A DNA stretch of 17,281 bases from Clostridiales bacterium (GTDB lineage: Bacteria > Bacillota > Clostridia > Christensenellales > JAISNN01), in the NCBI GenBank assembly GCA_031289865.1, contig JAITOQ010000088.1:1-17281 (forward strand), read 5' to 3'. The translations under genes and the position numbers were made by a program. The notes beneath the pieces are model-generated. The model ran no database searches. It worked only from the letters and a program-made list of their open reading frames with translations, and was not told the origin of the DNA. Position 1 is the first letter of the stretch. Every line of letters begins with the position of its first letter. This document shows, in pieces, positions 7,602 through 14,526 of this stretch.

Positions 7602-8536
7602 AATTGCATTCGGAGCAAGAGCTTTTTAAAGCTTTGATACTGCAAACCGAACGGACAAGCGGTTTGTCGTCGGACATTTTGGAGAAGGATTATTATGTAA
7701 CTCTGACACTGAACGAGCTTAGCCTTATGCAAGACGATATAAAAGCCTATTTTAAAGGCGGTACGGCGTTGTACAAAGCAATTAGGCATATAAAACGGTT
7801 TTCAGAGGATATAGACTTGACGGTAGACGTTGCGGGGTTGTCCAACAATCAAGCGCGAAAAAGATTGGAGAGAGCCGTTTACGGATATTCGCTTGCACTT
7901 GACAAGCAAGACGGAGCTTTTAGTGAGAAAAGAGGGAGCATTACCGCTGTTTACCGCTATGAATCGGCATTTTTTGACGACAGCCGCGAGGAGCTGCAGC
8001 GGTACGAAAGAGTGTTGGTAGAGGCAACCTCGTTTACCGTAAGCGAACCCGTGACAAGCTATGAGATTGCACCTCTCATATACGACTTGACGACTTCGGA
8101 GAATAAAAAGATTCTTTCACAACAATTCGGAGTTGCGCCGTTTAATATACGAACCATTCGGTTGGAGCGGATATTTATAGACAAAATATTCGCCGCCGAG
8201 TTTTATTATATTAGGAATGATTGGTTTGACGCGGCAAAGCACGTTTACGATATCGCGGTATTGAGCGAACGTGAAAGCGTAAAGCAATTGTTTTCTGACG
8301 GAGAAAAACTCGATTATATGATATCGCTCAAACGTAAAGAAGAGGAAGTCAGAAAAGGCGGGATTTCCGCGGATTTGAGAATAAAGGATTTTTCCTATTT
8401 TGACGGAATAGAGGGCAATTCCGAGTTTAAAGAGGCGTATCAAAACATGCAATCAAAATATGTGTTAAACAAAGCCGACTATATAGAGATAGCCGAAGCA
8501 TTACGGATAATAAGGGAATTGAGGGAAAAATTGTAA
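7598..8536 (+). CDS. abiEii: AbiEii-type nucleotidyltransferase toxin
   Basis: A 312-residue member of the AbiEii/AbiGii nucleotidyltransferase toxin family. Seen: motif I GGTAL at 54-58, then the metal-binding motif SEDIDL at 69-74 with D71 and D73, then a lysine/arginine-rich motif III region (IRLERIFIDKIFA) and a D-containing motif IV segment (FDAAKHVYDIAVL). Family members transfer nucleotides to an RNA target (tRNA for the mycobacterial MenT relatives), halting growth. AbiE systems were first described as phage abortive infection loci and also stabilise replicons. All catalytic motifs appear intact, so the toxin is probably active. It is translationally coupled to abiEi. Only 28 nt separate its stop from the sulfatase start, so it may share a transcript with the following genes. 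Confidence 0.9.
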   Translation: MKLHSEQELFKALILQTERTSGLSSDILEKDYYVTLTLNELSLMQDDIKAYFKGGTALYKAIRHIKRFSEDIDLTVDVAGLSNNQARKRLERAVYGYSLALDKQDGAFSEKRGSITAVYRYESAFFDDSREELQRYERVLVEATSFTVSEPVTSYEIAPLIYDLTTSENKKILSQQFGVAPFNIRTIRLERIFIDKIFAAEFYYIRNDWFDAAKHVYDIAVLSERESVKQLFSDGEKLDYMISLKRKEEEVRKGGISADLRIKDFSYFDGIEGNSEFKEAYQNMQSKYVLNKADYIEIAEALRIIRELREKL

Positions 8537-8564
8537 CGGAAACGCGAGAAAAAGAGGTGTGAAT

Positions 8565-10160
8565 ATGAAACCGAATATATTGATTATCAATCCCGATCAG
8601 ATGAGAGCAGACAGCATGGGGCATTTGGGAAATTTGGCGGCGCATACCCCGATTTTGGACGGACTTGCGCGGGAGGGGGTTTCGTTTTCGTCGGCATACT
8701 GCCAAAATCCCGTATGCGTCCCAAGCCGCTGTTCGTTTTTGACGGGGCTTTATCCGCATGTCAACGGGCATAGAACTATGGGTCACTTGCTGCAGCCTCA
8801 CGAGGAAAACCTCTTCGGGGATATGAAACAAGCGGGATATCACACGGTTTCCTCCACTCGCGGGGATTTTATGGCGGGGCAGTATCCGGAGTACCATAGG
8901 CGGCTCATCGACGAATATATCATGCTGAAACGACCGAAAAAACCGCTGCATCGCTTTAATCCCAAACGCGGCGACCGTGACGGCGACAGCTATTATTCCT
9001 TTTTTAACGGTATTATTCCCACCAAAAGCCCTACGGATATAGCCGTTAATTCCGACGACTTAGTAGTCGACGGGGTGATTCGCTCCATAAAAAAAAGACC
9101 TAAGGACAGACCGTTTTTTCTGTTTGCGGGGCTTTGGTATCCTCACCCGCCGTATCAGATCGAGAAGCGGTATTATGATTTGATAGACAAATCAAAGCTG
9201 CCGCCGCGTATACCCACCGTGAGGGAGAGCGACGGAAAGCCTATGATGGAAAACCGCTTGCGCTGCGAACTGCGCGTGGGCGAATGGGAGGAAGCCCGTT
9301 TGGACGAGCTGCGTACCGTGTATTTGGCAATGTGCGCCAAGGTTGACGAGCAAGTCGGACGTATCGCGGACGCGCTCCGCGAGGAGGGTATTTACGACGA
9401 TACCGCGCTGTTGTTTTTTTCAGACCACGGAGATTATACGGGGGATTTCGGGATAGTCGAAAAAGCGCAAAATTGTTTTCCCGATTGTTTGACGCGTGTT
9501 CCGTTTATCCTCAAGCCGCCGAAAGGCGTACCGATCGGACGCGGTATAAACGACAATTTGGTAGAACTCACGGACGTTTGCGCCACCGTCGCCGCGCTTG
9601 CCGGTACGGAAATCGAGCGCAGTCATTTTTCGCGGAATTTGCTGCCGACGGTTGCGGATTCATCGGTCGCGGTTAGGGACTATGTCTGCTGTGAGGGCGG
9701 GCGGTTGCCGAACGAGACGCAATGTATGGAATACGACGCGGAACGGTTCGATCCCGACGATACTTATGCTCCGCGACTAAAGCTTCAAGCGGACGGCGAG
9801 GCTCATACAAAGGCGGTAATGCTGAAAAACAAGCGGTATAAGTACGTCAAACGTCATTTGGAAAAGGACGAATTTTACGACACGGAAAAGGGCGAGCGGT
9901 TTAATTTGATAGACGATCCCGCTTACGCCGAACAAATAGAAACCATGCGGGCACAGCTTTTGGATTGGTATTTTTTGACGTGCGACACCGTCCCCAAAAA
10001 GACGGACGAGCGGTTTATGAAGGAATTTTTGCAAAACAATGTGACGTCGATAGGACTTCCGCGCATTGCGGGAAGGGCGTTGACCTTCTTTTTGAGGGTG
10101 ACGGGACAAACCATATCGGGCTTTAGCGACAAAATGCGCCGAAAGCACGAAAGGAAATGA
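8565..10160 (+). CDS. Cytoplasmic Cys-type S1 sulfatase
   Basis: A 531-residue alkaline-phosphatase-fold sulfatase that hydrolyses sulfate esters after its active-site Cys becomes formylglycine. Seen: the N-terminal metal motif NPDQMRADSMG (D11), the formylglycine signature C51-V-P-S-R55 followed by LTGLYP, a sulfate-contacting YPHPPY segment with H194, and the second metal pair D287-H288 in FFSDHGDY. I start it at the ATG at 8565 because AAGAGGTG at 8552-8559 is its ribosome site; an in-frame GTG at 8559 lies inside that site. There is no signal peptide, so it acts inside the cell on an imported substrate. The gene is 1 nt before its maturase and close to a TauE/SafE exporter. The substrate is unknown: no glycosidase or transporter is next to it to suggest a sugar. 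Confidence 0.92.
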   Translation: MKPNILIINPDQMRADSMGHLGNLAAHTPILDGLAREGVSFSSAYCQNPVCVPSRCSFLTGLYPHVNGHRTMGHLLQPHEENLFGDMKQAGYHTVSSTRGDFMAGQYPEYHRRLIDEYIMLKRPKKPLHRFNPKRGDRDGDSYYSFFNGIIPTKSPTDIAVNSDDLVVDGVIRSIKKRPKDRPFFLFAGLWYPHPPYQIEKRYYDLIDKSKLPPRIPTVRESDGKPMMENRLRCELRVGEWEEARLDELRTVYLAMCAKVDEQVGRIADALREEGIYDDTALLFFSDHGDYTGDFGIVEKAQNCFPDCLTRVPFILKPPKGVPIGRGINDNLVELTDVCATVAALAGTEIERSHFSRNLLPTVADSSVAVRDYVCCEGGRLPNETQCMEYDAERFDPDDTYAPRLKLQADGEAHTKAVMLKNKRYKYVKRHLEKDEFYDTEKGERFNLIDDPAYAEQIETMRAQLLDWYFLTCDTVPKKTDERFMKEFLQNNVTSIGLPRIAGRALTFFLRVTGQTISGFSDKMRRKHERK

Positions 10161-10161
10161 G

Positions 10162-11280
10162 ATGGAGAACATGTTTGTCCTCTTAAAACCCGTCGGAGGG
10201 AATTGCAATATGCGCTGCAGCTATTGCTTTTACCGCGACGAGGTAAAAAAGCGCGGAGAGATTTTTCCCGCCCGTATGTCCCCCGACGTTTTGCGCGCCG
10301 TAATTCAAAACGCGTTAAAACACACGACGGGGCATTGCACTATCGCCTTTCAAGGCGGCGAGCCGACTTTGGCGGGGCTTGATTTTTTTAAAAGTGCGGC
10401 GGAGTTTGCGCGTGAACTCAACGTCAACCGCTGTAAAATTTCTTTTTTGCTGCAGACGAACGGGCTGTTGTCGGACGGGGATTGGTGTGACTTTTTGAGC
10501 CGAGAGCGTTTTTTGGTCGGCGTATCGTTGGACGGGACTAAAGAGCTGCATGACTTGCACCGCGTGGATTTAAACGGGCAAGGGACCTTTGAACGGGTTA
10601 TGCGGACGGTTCGGCGGTTGCGTGCGCGAGGTATAGAAACGAATATTTTGACCGTCCTAACCTCCGATACTTGCCGCCGCTTTTCGGAAGTGAACGCGTT
10701 TTTTTTGAGGGAAAGACTTGATTTTGTACAGTATATTCCGTGTATAGAGCCGATAGGCGAGGAGCGCGGTCTTTTACCGTGGTCGTTGAGTCCTAAGGCG
10801 TACGGGCAATACTTAAAAGACGCGTTTGATATTTGGTATAGGGATATTTTAGGCGGTCGGTACCGCAGTCACCGTTATTTTGACAATCTGCTCATGCTTA
10901 TGCACGGAAGCCCGTCGGAGGCTTGCGGTATGTCGGGGCGGTGCGGCTTGCAATACGTTGCGGAAACCGACGGCAGTACATATCCGTGCGATTTTTATGC
11001 GTCGGAGAATTACCGCATAGGGAATCTTTGCACCGACTCCGTAAAAGAAATAGACGAACGCAGACGCAAAATCGGATTTGTCGAGCAAAGCATGCGTATC
11101 GGCTCCGCTTGCGGGTCTTGCCATTGGTACGCGCTGTGTCGGGGCGGGTGCCGCCGCGATAGGGATTATTTTGACGCGGGAATAGGTGAAAATTATTATT
11201 GTCAAGCGTATAAGGATTTTTTTGAATACGCTTATCCGCGTATGGAGCAAGTGTATTTTGCGGCGAGGAAGTCAATGTAA
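10162..11280 (+). CDS. Anaerobic sulfatase maturase (anSME), radical SAM/SPASM
   Basis: A 372-residue radical SAM enzyme that oxidises the sulfatase Cys (or Ser) to formylglycine. The SAM-binding 4Fe-4S motif is C15-x3-C19-x2-C22. The C-terminal SPASM region carries eight further cysteines at 255, 261, 276, 317, 320, 326, 330 and 347, enough for two auxiliary 4Fe-4S clusters. D277 follows C276 as in the clostridial enzyme, where an Asp at this place is proposed as the catalytic base (recalled, not checked). A QTNG motif lies near residue 95. The start at 10162 follows AAGGA by 6 nt, and the gene begins 1 nt after the sulfatase stop, giving a clear dedicated pair. The enzyme is oxygen-sensitive, supporting an anaerobic host. 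The family call is firm; the target being the adjacent CVPSR sulfatase is a strong inference. Confidence 0.93.
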   Translation: MENMFVLLKPVGGNCNMRCSYCFYRDEVKKRGEIFPARMSPDVLRAVIQNALKHTTGHCTIAFQGGEPTLAGLDFFKSAAEFARELNVNRCKISFLLQTNGLLSDGDWCDFLSRERFLVGVSLDGTKELHDLHRVDLNGQGTFERVMRTVRRLRARGIETNILTVLTSDTCRRFSEVNAFFLRERLDFVQYIPCIEPIGEERGLLPWSLSPKAYGQYLKDAFDIWYRDILGGRYRSHRYFDNLLMLMHGSPSEACGMSGRCGLQYVAETDGSTYPCDFYASENYRIGNLCTDSVKEIDERRRKIGFVEQSMRIGSACGSCHWYALCRGGCRRDRDYFDAGIGENYYCQAYKDFFEYAYPRMEQVYFAARKSM

Positions 11281-11323
11281 AGACGGCGGCGTATTCGGCG
11301 GCGTTTAGGGGGAGGGATAAAAC

Positions 11324-12112
11324 ATGGAGTTTTTGTTTTTGCTCATCAGCTTTGCCGCATCCGTAATCGGCGCGATTTGCGGGATAGGGGGGGGAGTCAT
11401 TATCAAGCCCGTGATAGATTTGACGGGGCTTGCAGAGGTGGGTACGGCGCACTTCCTTTCGGGTTGCACCGTCCTTACGATGAGCGTCTATTCCGTGATA
11501 CGCGGGCTTTCGGACAAGAGCGCGGAAAACCGAATTCAACTAAATACCGCAACCCCTCTCGCCCTAAGCGCGGCGGTCGGCGGCGCGGCGGGAAATCTGT
11601 TGTTCGGCGCGATTAGGACGGGGCTTGGAAACGCGGGCTTGATTCAATCGGTTTGCTTTACTGCCGTCATGGCGGCAACCCTTGTCTTTGTGTTAAAAAA
11701 AGACGGCATAAAGCCGTATCACCTCAAACGGTGGTATGCGTGCGTCCTCGTCGGCTTTCCTCTCGGTGTGTTTTCGGGTTTTTTGGGGCTTGGCGGCGGT
11801 CCCGTCAATCTAATAGCTCTCTTTTTCTTTTTTGGTATGGACACAAAAACGGCGGCGCAGAACAGTCTGTTTATCATAGTTTTCAGTCAGCTTTTCAGCT
11901 TACTCACGACCGTGTTTACGGGCAATATTCCGACCTTTCAACCTCTTGCTCTCGTATTGATGATTTTGGGCGGGATCGGCGGCGGCGTGTTGGGGCGGCG
12001 TTTGGGTAAAAGGTTTTCTCACCGCACGGTAGACCGTTTGCTCGTCGGCGTGTTGGGCGTGATTTTACTTATCGGATTGACGAATATTATCTTGTACGGC
12101 AAGGCGAGTTGA
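11324..12112 (+). CDS. TauE/SafE-family sulfite/sulfur-anion exporter
   Basis: A 262-residue polytopic membrane protein with about eight hydrophobic segments. It has the internal two-fold repeat of the TauE/SafE family, each half marked by a glycine-rich turn: GIGGG at 20-24 and GLGGGP at 155-160. The family moves sulfite, sulfoacetate or related sulfur compounds, usually outward. The start at 11324 is supported by GGGAGGGAT about 7 nt upstream. It lies 43 nt after anSME on the same strand, which suggests it clears sulfate or sulfite released by the cytoplasmic sulfatase; this is inference from context. The stop codon TGA (12110-12112) lies inside the first unit of a TTGAAAG heptamer array, so the C-terminus (GKAS) may have been reset by array growth. 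Confidence 0.88.
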   Translation: MEFLFLLISFAASVIGAICGIGGGVIIKPVIDLTGLAEVGTAHFLSGCTVLTMSVYSVIRGLSDKSAENRIQLNTATPLALSAAVGGAAGNLLFGAIRTGLGNAGLIQSVCFTAVMAATLVFVLKKDGIKPYHLKRWYACVLVGFPLGVFSGFLGLGGGPVNLIALFFFFGMDTKTAAQNSLFIIVFSQLFSLLTTVFTGNIPTFQPLALVLMILGGIGGGVLGRRLGKRFSHRTVDRLLVGVLGVILLIGLTNIILYGKAS

Positions 12113-12155
12113 AAGTTGAAAATTGAAAGTTGAAAATTGAAAGTTGAAAGTTGAG
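12109..12155 (+). repeat. TTGAAAR heptanucleotide tandem array (tauE 3' end)
   Basis: Six full units (TTGAAAG, TTGAAAA, TTGAAAG, TTGAAAA, TTGAAAG, TTGAAAG) plus a partial TTGAG. The first unit contains the stop codon of the exporter gene. The same array type recurs at 14460. Confidence 0.95.
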
Positions 12156-12173
12156 ACGAGGGTTATTCTAATT

Positions 12174-12205
12174 GAAAGAGTGAAATAGTGAAAGAGTGAA
12201 AGAGT
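12174..12205 (+). repeat. GAAAKAGT octanucleotide tandem array
   Basis: Four units: GAAAGAGT, GAAATAGT, GAAAGAGT, GAAAGAGT. It is only 18 nt beyond the heptamer array, and its core GAAAG is related to the heptamer, so it may have arisen from it by a one-base unit expansion. Confidence 0.85.
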
Positions 12206-12222
12206 TGCGGATAATAAGTAGG

Positions 12223-12249
12223 TGTCATTCTGAGCAAAGCGAAGAATCT
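12223..12249 (+). repeat. Dispersed intergenic repeat, TGTCATTCTGAGC type, forward
   Basis: Begins TGTCATTCTGAGC and ends GAAGAATCT, with a short variable centre. An inverted copy is at 14527-14552. Sequences of this form are, from memory, frequent in intergenic regions of many bacteria, so I treat it as a dispersed repeat. The ends can pair partly (AGATTCTTCG against a TCTGAG-like arm), but no strong stem is visible. Confidence 0.6.
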
Positions 12250-12391
12250 AAAACGTTTGGAGAGGAATGTGCTTTTGCCGGTCAAATTAAGATTGTAAGG
12301 TCGAGATGTGTCTAAAAGCCGCTCAAAGCACTAATTACGGCTAAAACATAAAAAATTTTTTAGAAATATGTTTGAAATTTCCGAATAACTA
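12250..12391. other. Remaining intergenic DNA before cvpA
   Basis: No gene is seen. A 5-bp inverted repeat AGCCG (12317-12321) and CGGCT (12338-12342), followed by an A/T-rich stretch, could be a poor terminator for the sulfatase operon, but it lacks a clean T-tract. Confidence 0.25.
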
Positions 12392-12419
12392 TTGCAAAAT
12401 TTTGAAAATATGGTATAAT
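12392..12419 (+). promoter_or_regulatory. Promoter for cvpA-like gene
   Basis: -35 TTGCAA at 12392-12397, a 16-bp spacer, and a perfect -10 TATAAT at 12414-12419 preceded by TGG (extended -10). This implies a leader of roughly 75 nt before the start at 12502. Confidence 0.7.
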
Positions 12420-12501
12420 ATATAGCGTATCGGGAGCGGTCTTTGCGAAAATATTGCCGCAAGGAGCGCGAACGGAGTTTTGTAACGGAGAAGGATGCCT
12501 T

Positions 12502-13242
12502 ATGTTACTGGATATCATTATCGTTTTATTTCTATGTTTAGGCTTGGTGATCGGTTGGCAGCAAGGGCTGTATCGGTTTATCCGCAGGGTTTTGCCCTTA
12601 GTCGGATCGCTGTTGGTCGCGTTTTTTGTCTGCCGCTTTCTCGCGCAGTGGCTGTTTGATTCCCAAAACTCGTTCTTTACGGGCTTTGTGGGGGATTGGT
12701 TTAAGGGTGATCTTTTTGAATCGCCCGTTATCGTCGAGGACGGAAAGCTGTTCATCTTTAACGGCACGGCGAATCTCCCGATGAAAGAAGCGCTCGAGGG
12801 CGCGTTGGGAGTCTTTTCGGGGACGGTCGACGCGATTGTGACGAAACTCGTTGCGTGGAATGTGATTCACTTTGAAGATGGTGCGTCGATGGCGAGTGTC
12901 TTTGTCCCCGCGGTCGCGCTCATGATTTGCTATGCGGCAAGCTTTATCGCAATTTTTATCGTCTCTTTGATAATCATCAGCTTGCTTAATAAGTTGATTG
13001 CTAAGCTCGTCAAAAAGCCCGTTATCAAACATCTCGACAAGGTTTTGGGCGCGGTACTTTGGGCGGTTCTTATCTTCGGCGTACTTTACGGGCTGTTGGG
13101 TCTTCTTATGCTCTTTGAAACGGAAGCCGCGGTTCAGCCGTTTATGGAATATCTGTCGCAGTCCACCGTCGCGCAAATCATGTACGAAAACAATATATTT
13201 GTCATCTTGATCAAAAAGATCGCAGAGTCGTTTAGTTTATAA
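12502..13242 (+). CDS. CvpA-family membrane protein
   Basis: A 246-residue protein with about four membrane helices: residues 2-20 and 29-48 at the N-terminus, then a roughly 70-residue non-membrane loop, then helices near 130-160 and 175-205 separated by a basic stretch (NKLIAKLVKKPVIKHLDK). This layout, and the LDIIIVLFLCLGLVIGWQQGL start followed by RR, fit the CvpA (colicin V production-like) family, whose role is poorly known but linked to envelope homeostasis. I chose the ATG at 12502 with an AGAAGGA site 6 nt upstream. An in-frame TTG at 12454 would add 16 non-hydrophobic residues without a better site. It is transcribed alone from the promoter at 12392 and followed by a strong terminator. 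Confidence 0.75.
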   Translation: MLLDIIIVLFLCLGLVIGWQQGLYRFIRRVLPLVGSLLVAFFVCRFLAQWLFDSQNSFFTGFVGDWFKGDLFESPVIVEDGKLFIFNGTANLPMKEALEGALGVFSGTVDAIVTKLVAWNVIHFEDGASMASVFVPAVALMICYAASFIAIFIVSLIIISLLNKLIAKLVKKPVIKHLDKVLGAVLWAVLIFGVLYGLLGLLMLFETEAAVQPFMEYLSQSTVAQIMYENNIFVILIKKIAESFSL

Positions 13243-13280
13243 ACGCGTAACGGTTTTTGTTCGGAGCGCAACAAAAAGAA

Positions 13281-13317
13281 AAAAGGGCTGTCTTAAAAGC
13301 AAGACAGCCTTTACTTT
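13281..13317 (+). terminator. Rho-independent terminator after cvpA, probably bidirectional
   Basis: A perfect 9-bp stem GGCTGTCTT (13286-13294) and AAGACAGCC (13301-13309) with a 6-nt loop. A T-rich tail follows and an A-rich tract precedes it, so it could work on both strands. Confidence 0.85.
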
Positions 13318-13381
13318 ATAAAACACGGGTGCGTTTTAAATCGACCTCGTTATAAAACACGGGTGTGTTTAGAATCGACCC
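13316..13381. repeat. Tandem direct repeat of about 33 bp, two copies
   Basis: Copy 1 is 13316-13349 and copy 2 is 13350-13381. Both begin TTATAAAACACGGGTG and continue with an ATCGACC segment; they differ at about four positions and by one base in length. Each unit contains a small inverted repeat (AAACAC/GTGTTT in copy 2). The array abuts the cvpA terminator. Confidence 0.8.
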
Positions 13382-13907
13382 GAAGAGGTGTCACTTTTTG
13401 GAGCCGCCAAAAAGTAACCAAAAAGCGGGCGGGGGCTTAGTACCTAAGCAGCCCCCGCACCCCCGCACTCCGCATCTCCCCTCCGGACTGTAGATAGACG
13501 TATGAGTATACGTTTTGCCCCTCTTGTCTAAGAGGGACGGAAAGGGTAATAAGTCGCAGAGGATAGAACGGGCGGCATAAATTCCCCTATGGGGAAACCG
13601 CTGATTAAGTTCCGCCGTCATCTTTACGCCGTCTTTTTCCGTCCGTTTCCCGTATTTTTCGGTTGAATACCTACAGTATTCGCCCTCAAACTACGAAAAA
13701 CGCACAAAAAAATCCAACGCAAATCTGACAACGTTACTTAATCATCGATTTCTGGGGAGGGGTGGCGGCGAATGCCGACGGGGTGGTTAAACACATTCAA
13801 AATAACTTATGAAAGTTTTTGAAAAGAGTGCAGAGAAAAAATTTTTTCAAAAATTTTGTCTCGGCAACCTTTCTTATCAAAAAAGAAAAAAGCAAAAAGG
13901 AATTTCT
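13382..13907. other. Hairpin-dense intergenic element, no convincing gene
   Basis: Perfect inverted repeats follow each other: ACTTTTTGG/CCAAAAAGT (13393-13415); GGGGGCTTAG paired with CTAAG and GCCCCC across a 3-nt bulge (13431-13456); ACGTAT/ATACGT (13498-13513); CCCTCTT/AAGAGGG (13519-13536). A nested set follows: outer GGACGGAAA/TTTCCGTCC (13535-13543 with 13636-13644), middle GGCGG/CCGCC (13571-13575 with 13612-13616), inner TTCCCC/GGGGAA (13582-13596). Then TTTTTCG/CGAAAAA (13655-13661 with 13694-13700) encloses GAATAC/GTATTC (13665-13681). After this a G-rich stretch (13754-13786) and AT-rich DNA lead to pth. A mosaic of dispersed repeats, a MITE-like remnant or a structured RNA are all possible. 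Confidence 0.6.
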
Positions 13908-14477
13908 ATGTTAATTATCGTTGGGCTTGGTAATCCGGGCGGGGAATATGAGCGCACTTTTCACAATGCGGGCTTTTGGGCGGTTGACGCGTTGGCGGAG
14001 CTTTTGGGGGTGGCGGTCAAGGACAAGGAGTGCAAGGCTCTCACGGGCAAGCTGTACAAGGGCGATGAAAAGATCGTTTTGGCAAAGCCGCAGACCTATA
14101 TGAATCTATCGGGCGACAGCGTTCGTGAGCTTATGGGCAAGTACGGCGCGTCGGCGCGTGAGGTCGTCGTAATGTACGACGACGTGGATTTACCGTTCGG
14201 CGCGTTGCGGATCAGAAAAGACGGGAGCGCGGGGACGCACAACGGAATGCGCGATATCGTCCTAAAGGCGGGCGAGCCTCCGCGGGTTCGGATAGGGATC
14301 AGAAAGGACGACGAGCGTCCGCTTAGGGACTATGTGCTGTCAAGGCTGACGGAGAGCGATACGGAGATACTCGGCGCGTCGGCGAAAAGCGCGGCGGAGG
14401 CTTTGAAAAAATATATTTACGACAGGGATTTGGAAAAAATTATGAGGGAGTATAATAACTTGAAAGTTGAAAGTTGA
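13908..14477 (+). CDS. pth: Peptidyl-tRNA hydrolase
   Basis: Pth releases tRNA from peptidyl-tRNAs that drop off stalled ribosomes and is essential in most bacteria. The protein has 189 residues, normal for the family. Seen: the N-terminal signature GLGNPGGEYERTFHNAGF with the catalytic His at 19 and Asn at 9, TYMNLSG with Asn 66, the catalytic Asp in MYDDVDLPFG at about 91, and the GTHNGMRDI segment with Asn 112. I chose the ATG at 13908 with AAAGGA 7 nt upstream. A frame extension to 13809 would add 33 basic residues that no Pth has. mfd follows on the same strand, as in many Firmicutes (spoVC...mfd in Bacillus). The last codons and stop lie inside a TTGAAAG heptamer array, giving an NLKVES C-terminus written by repeat DNA. 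Confidence 0.97.
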   Translation: MLIIVGLGNPGGEYERTFHNAGFWAVDALAELLGVAVKDKECKALTGKLYKGDEKIVLAKPQTYMNLSGDSVRELMGKYGASAREVVVMYDDVDLPFGALRIRKDGSAGTHNGMRDIVLKAGEPPRVRIGIRKDDERPLRDYVLSRLTESDTEILGASAKSAAEALKKYIYDRDLEKIMREYNNLKVES

Positions 14478-14485
14478 AAGTTGAG
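14460..14485 (+). repeat. TTGAAAG heptanucleotide tandem array (pth 3' end)
   Basis: Three full TTGAAAG units (14460, 14467, 14474) and a partial TTGAG. The pth stop TGA (14475-14477) lies in the third unit. This is the same family as 12109-12155, again located exactly at a gene end. Confidence 0.95.
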
Positions 14486-14526
14486 AGTTAAGGATAAAGA
14501 GAGATGTGATTCAGAGAAATCGTTTG

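Noticed and set aside
8559..8564. GTG start for the sulfatase
   Set aside because: The GTG overlaps the AAGAGGTG ribosome site that serves the ATG at 8565.
12317..12342. Terminator for the sulfatase operon
   Set aside because: Only a 5-bp stem with a 16-nt loop and no proper T-tract on the plus strand; kept only as a weak possibility in the intergenic entry.
12454..12501. TTG start for the CvpA-like gene
   Set aside because: The added residues are not hydrophobic and disturb the N-terminal membrane helix; the ATG at 12502 has the better ribosome site.
13391..13621. Minus-strand 76-codon frame
   Set aside because: It runs through the hairpin-dense intergenic element, has Cys/Gly/Pro-rich composition without family resemblance, and its open frame is explained by the GC-rich palindromes.
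13809..13907. Upstream extension of pth
   Set aside because: It would add 33 Lys/Phe-rich residues before a canonical Pth N-terminus, and a good AAAGGA site directly precedes the ATG at 13908.
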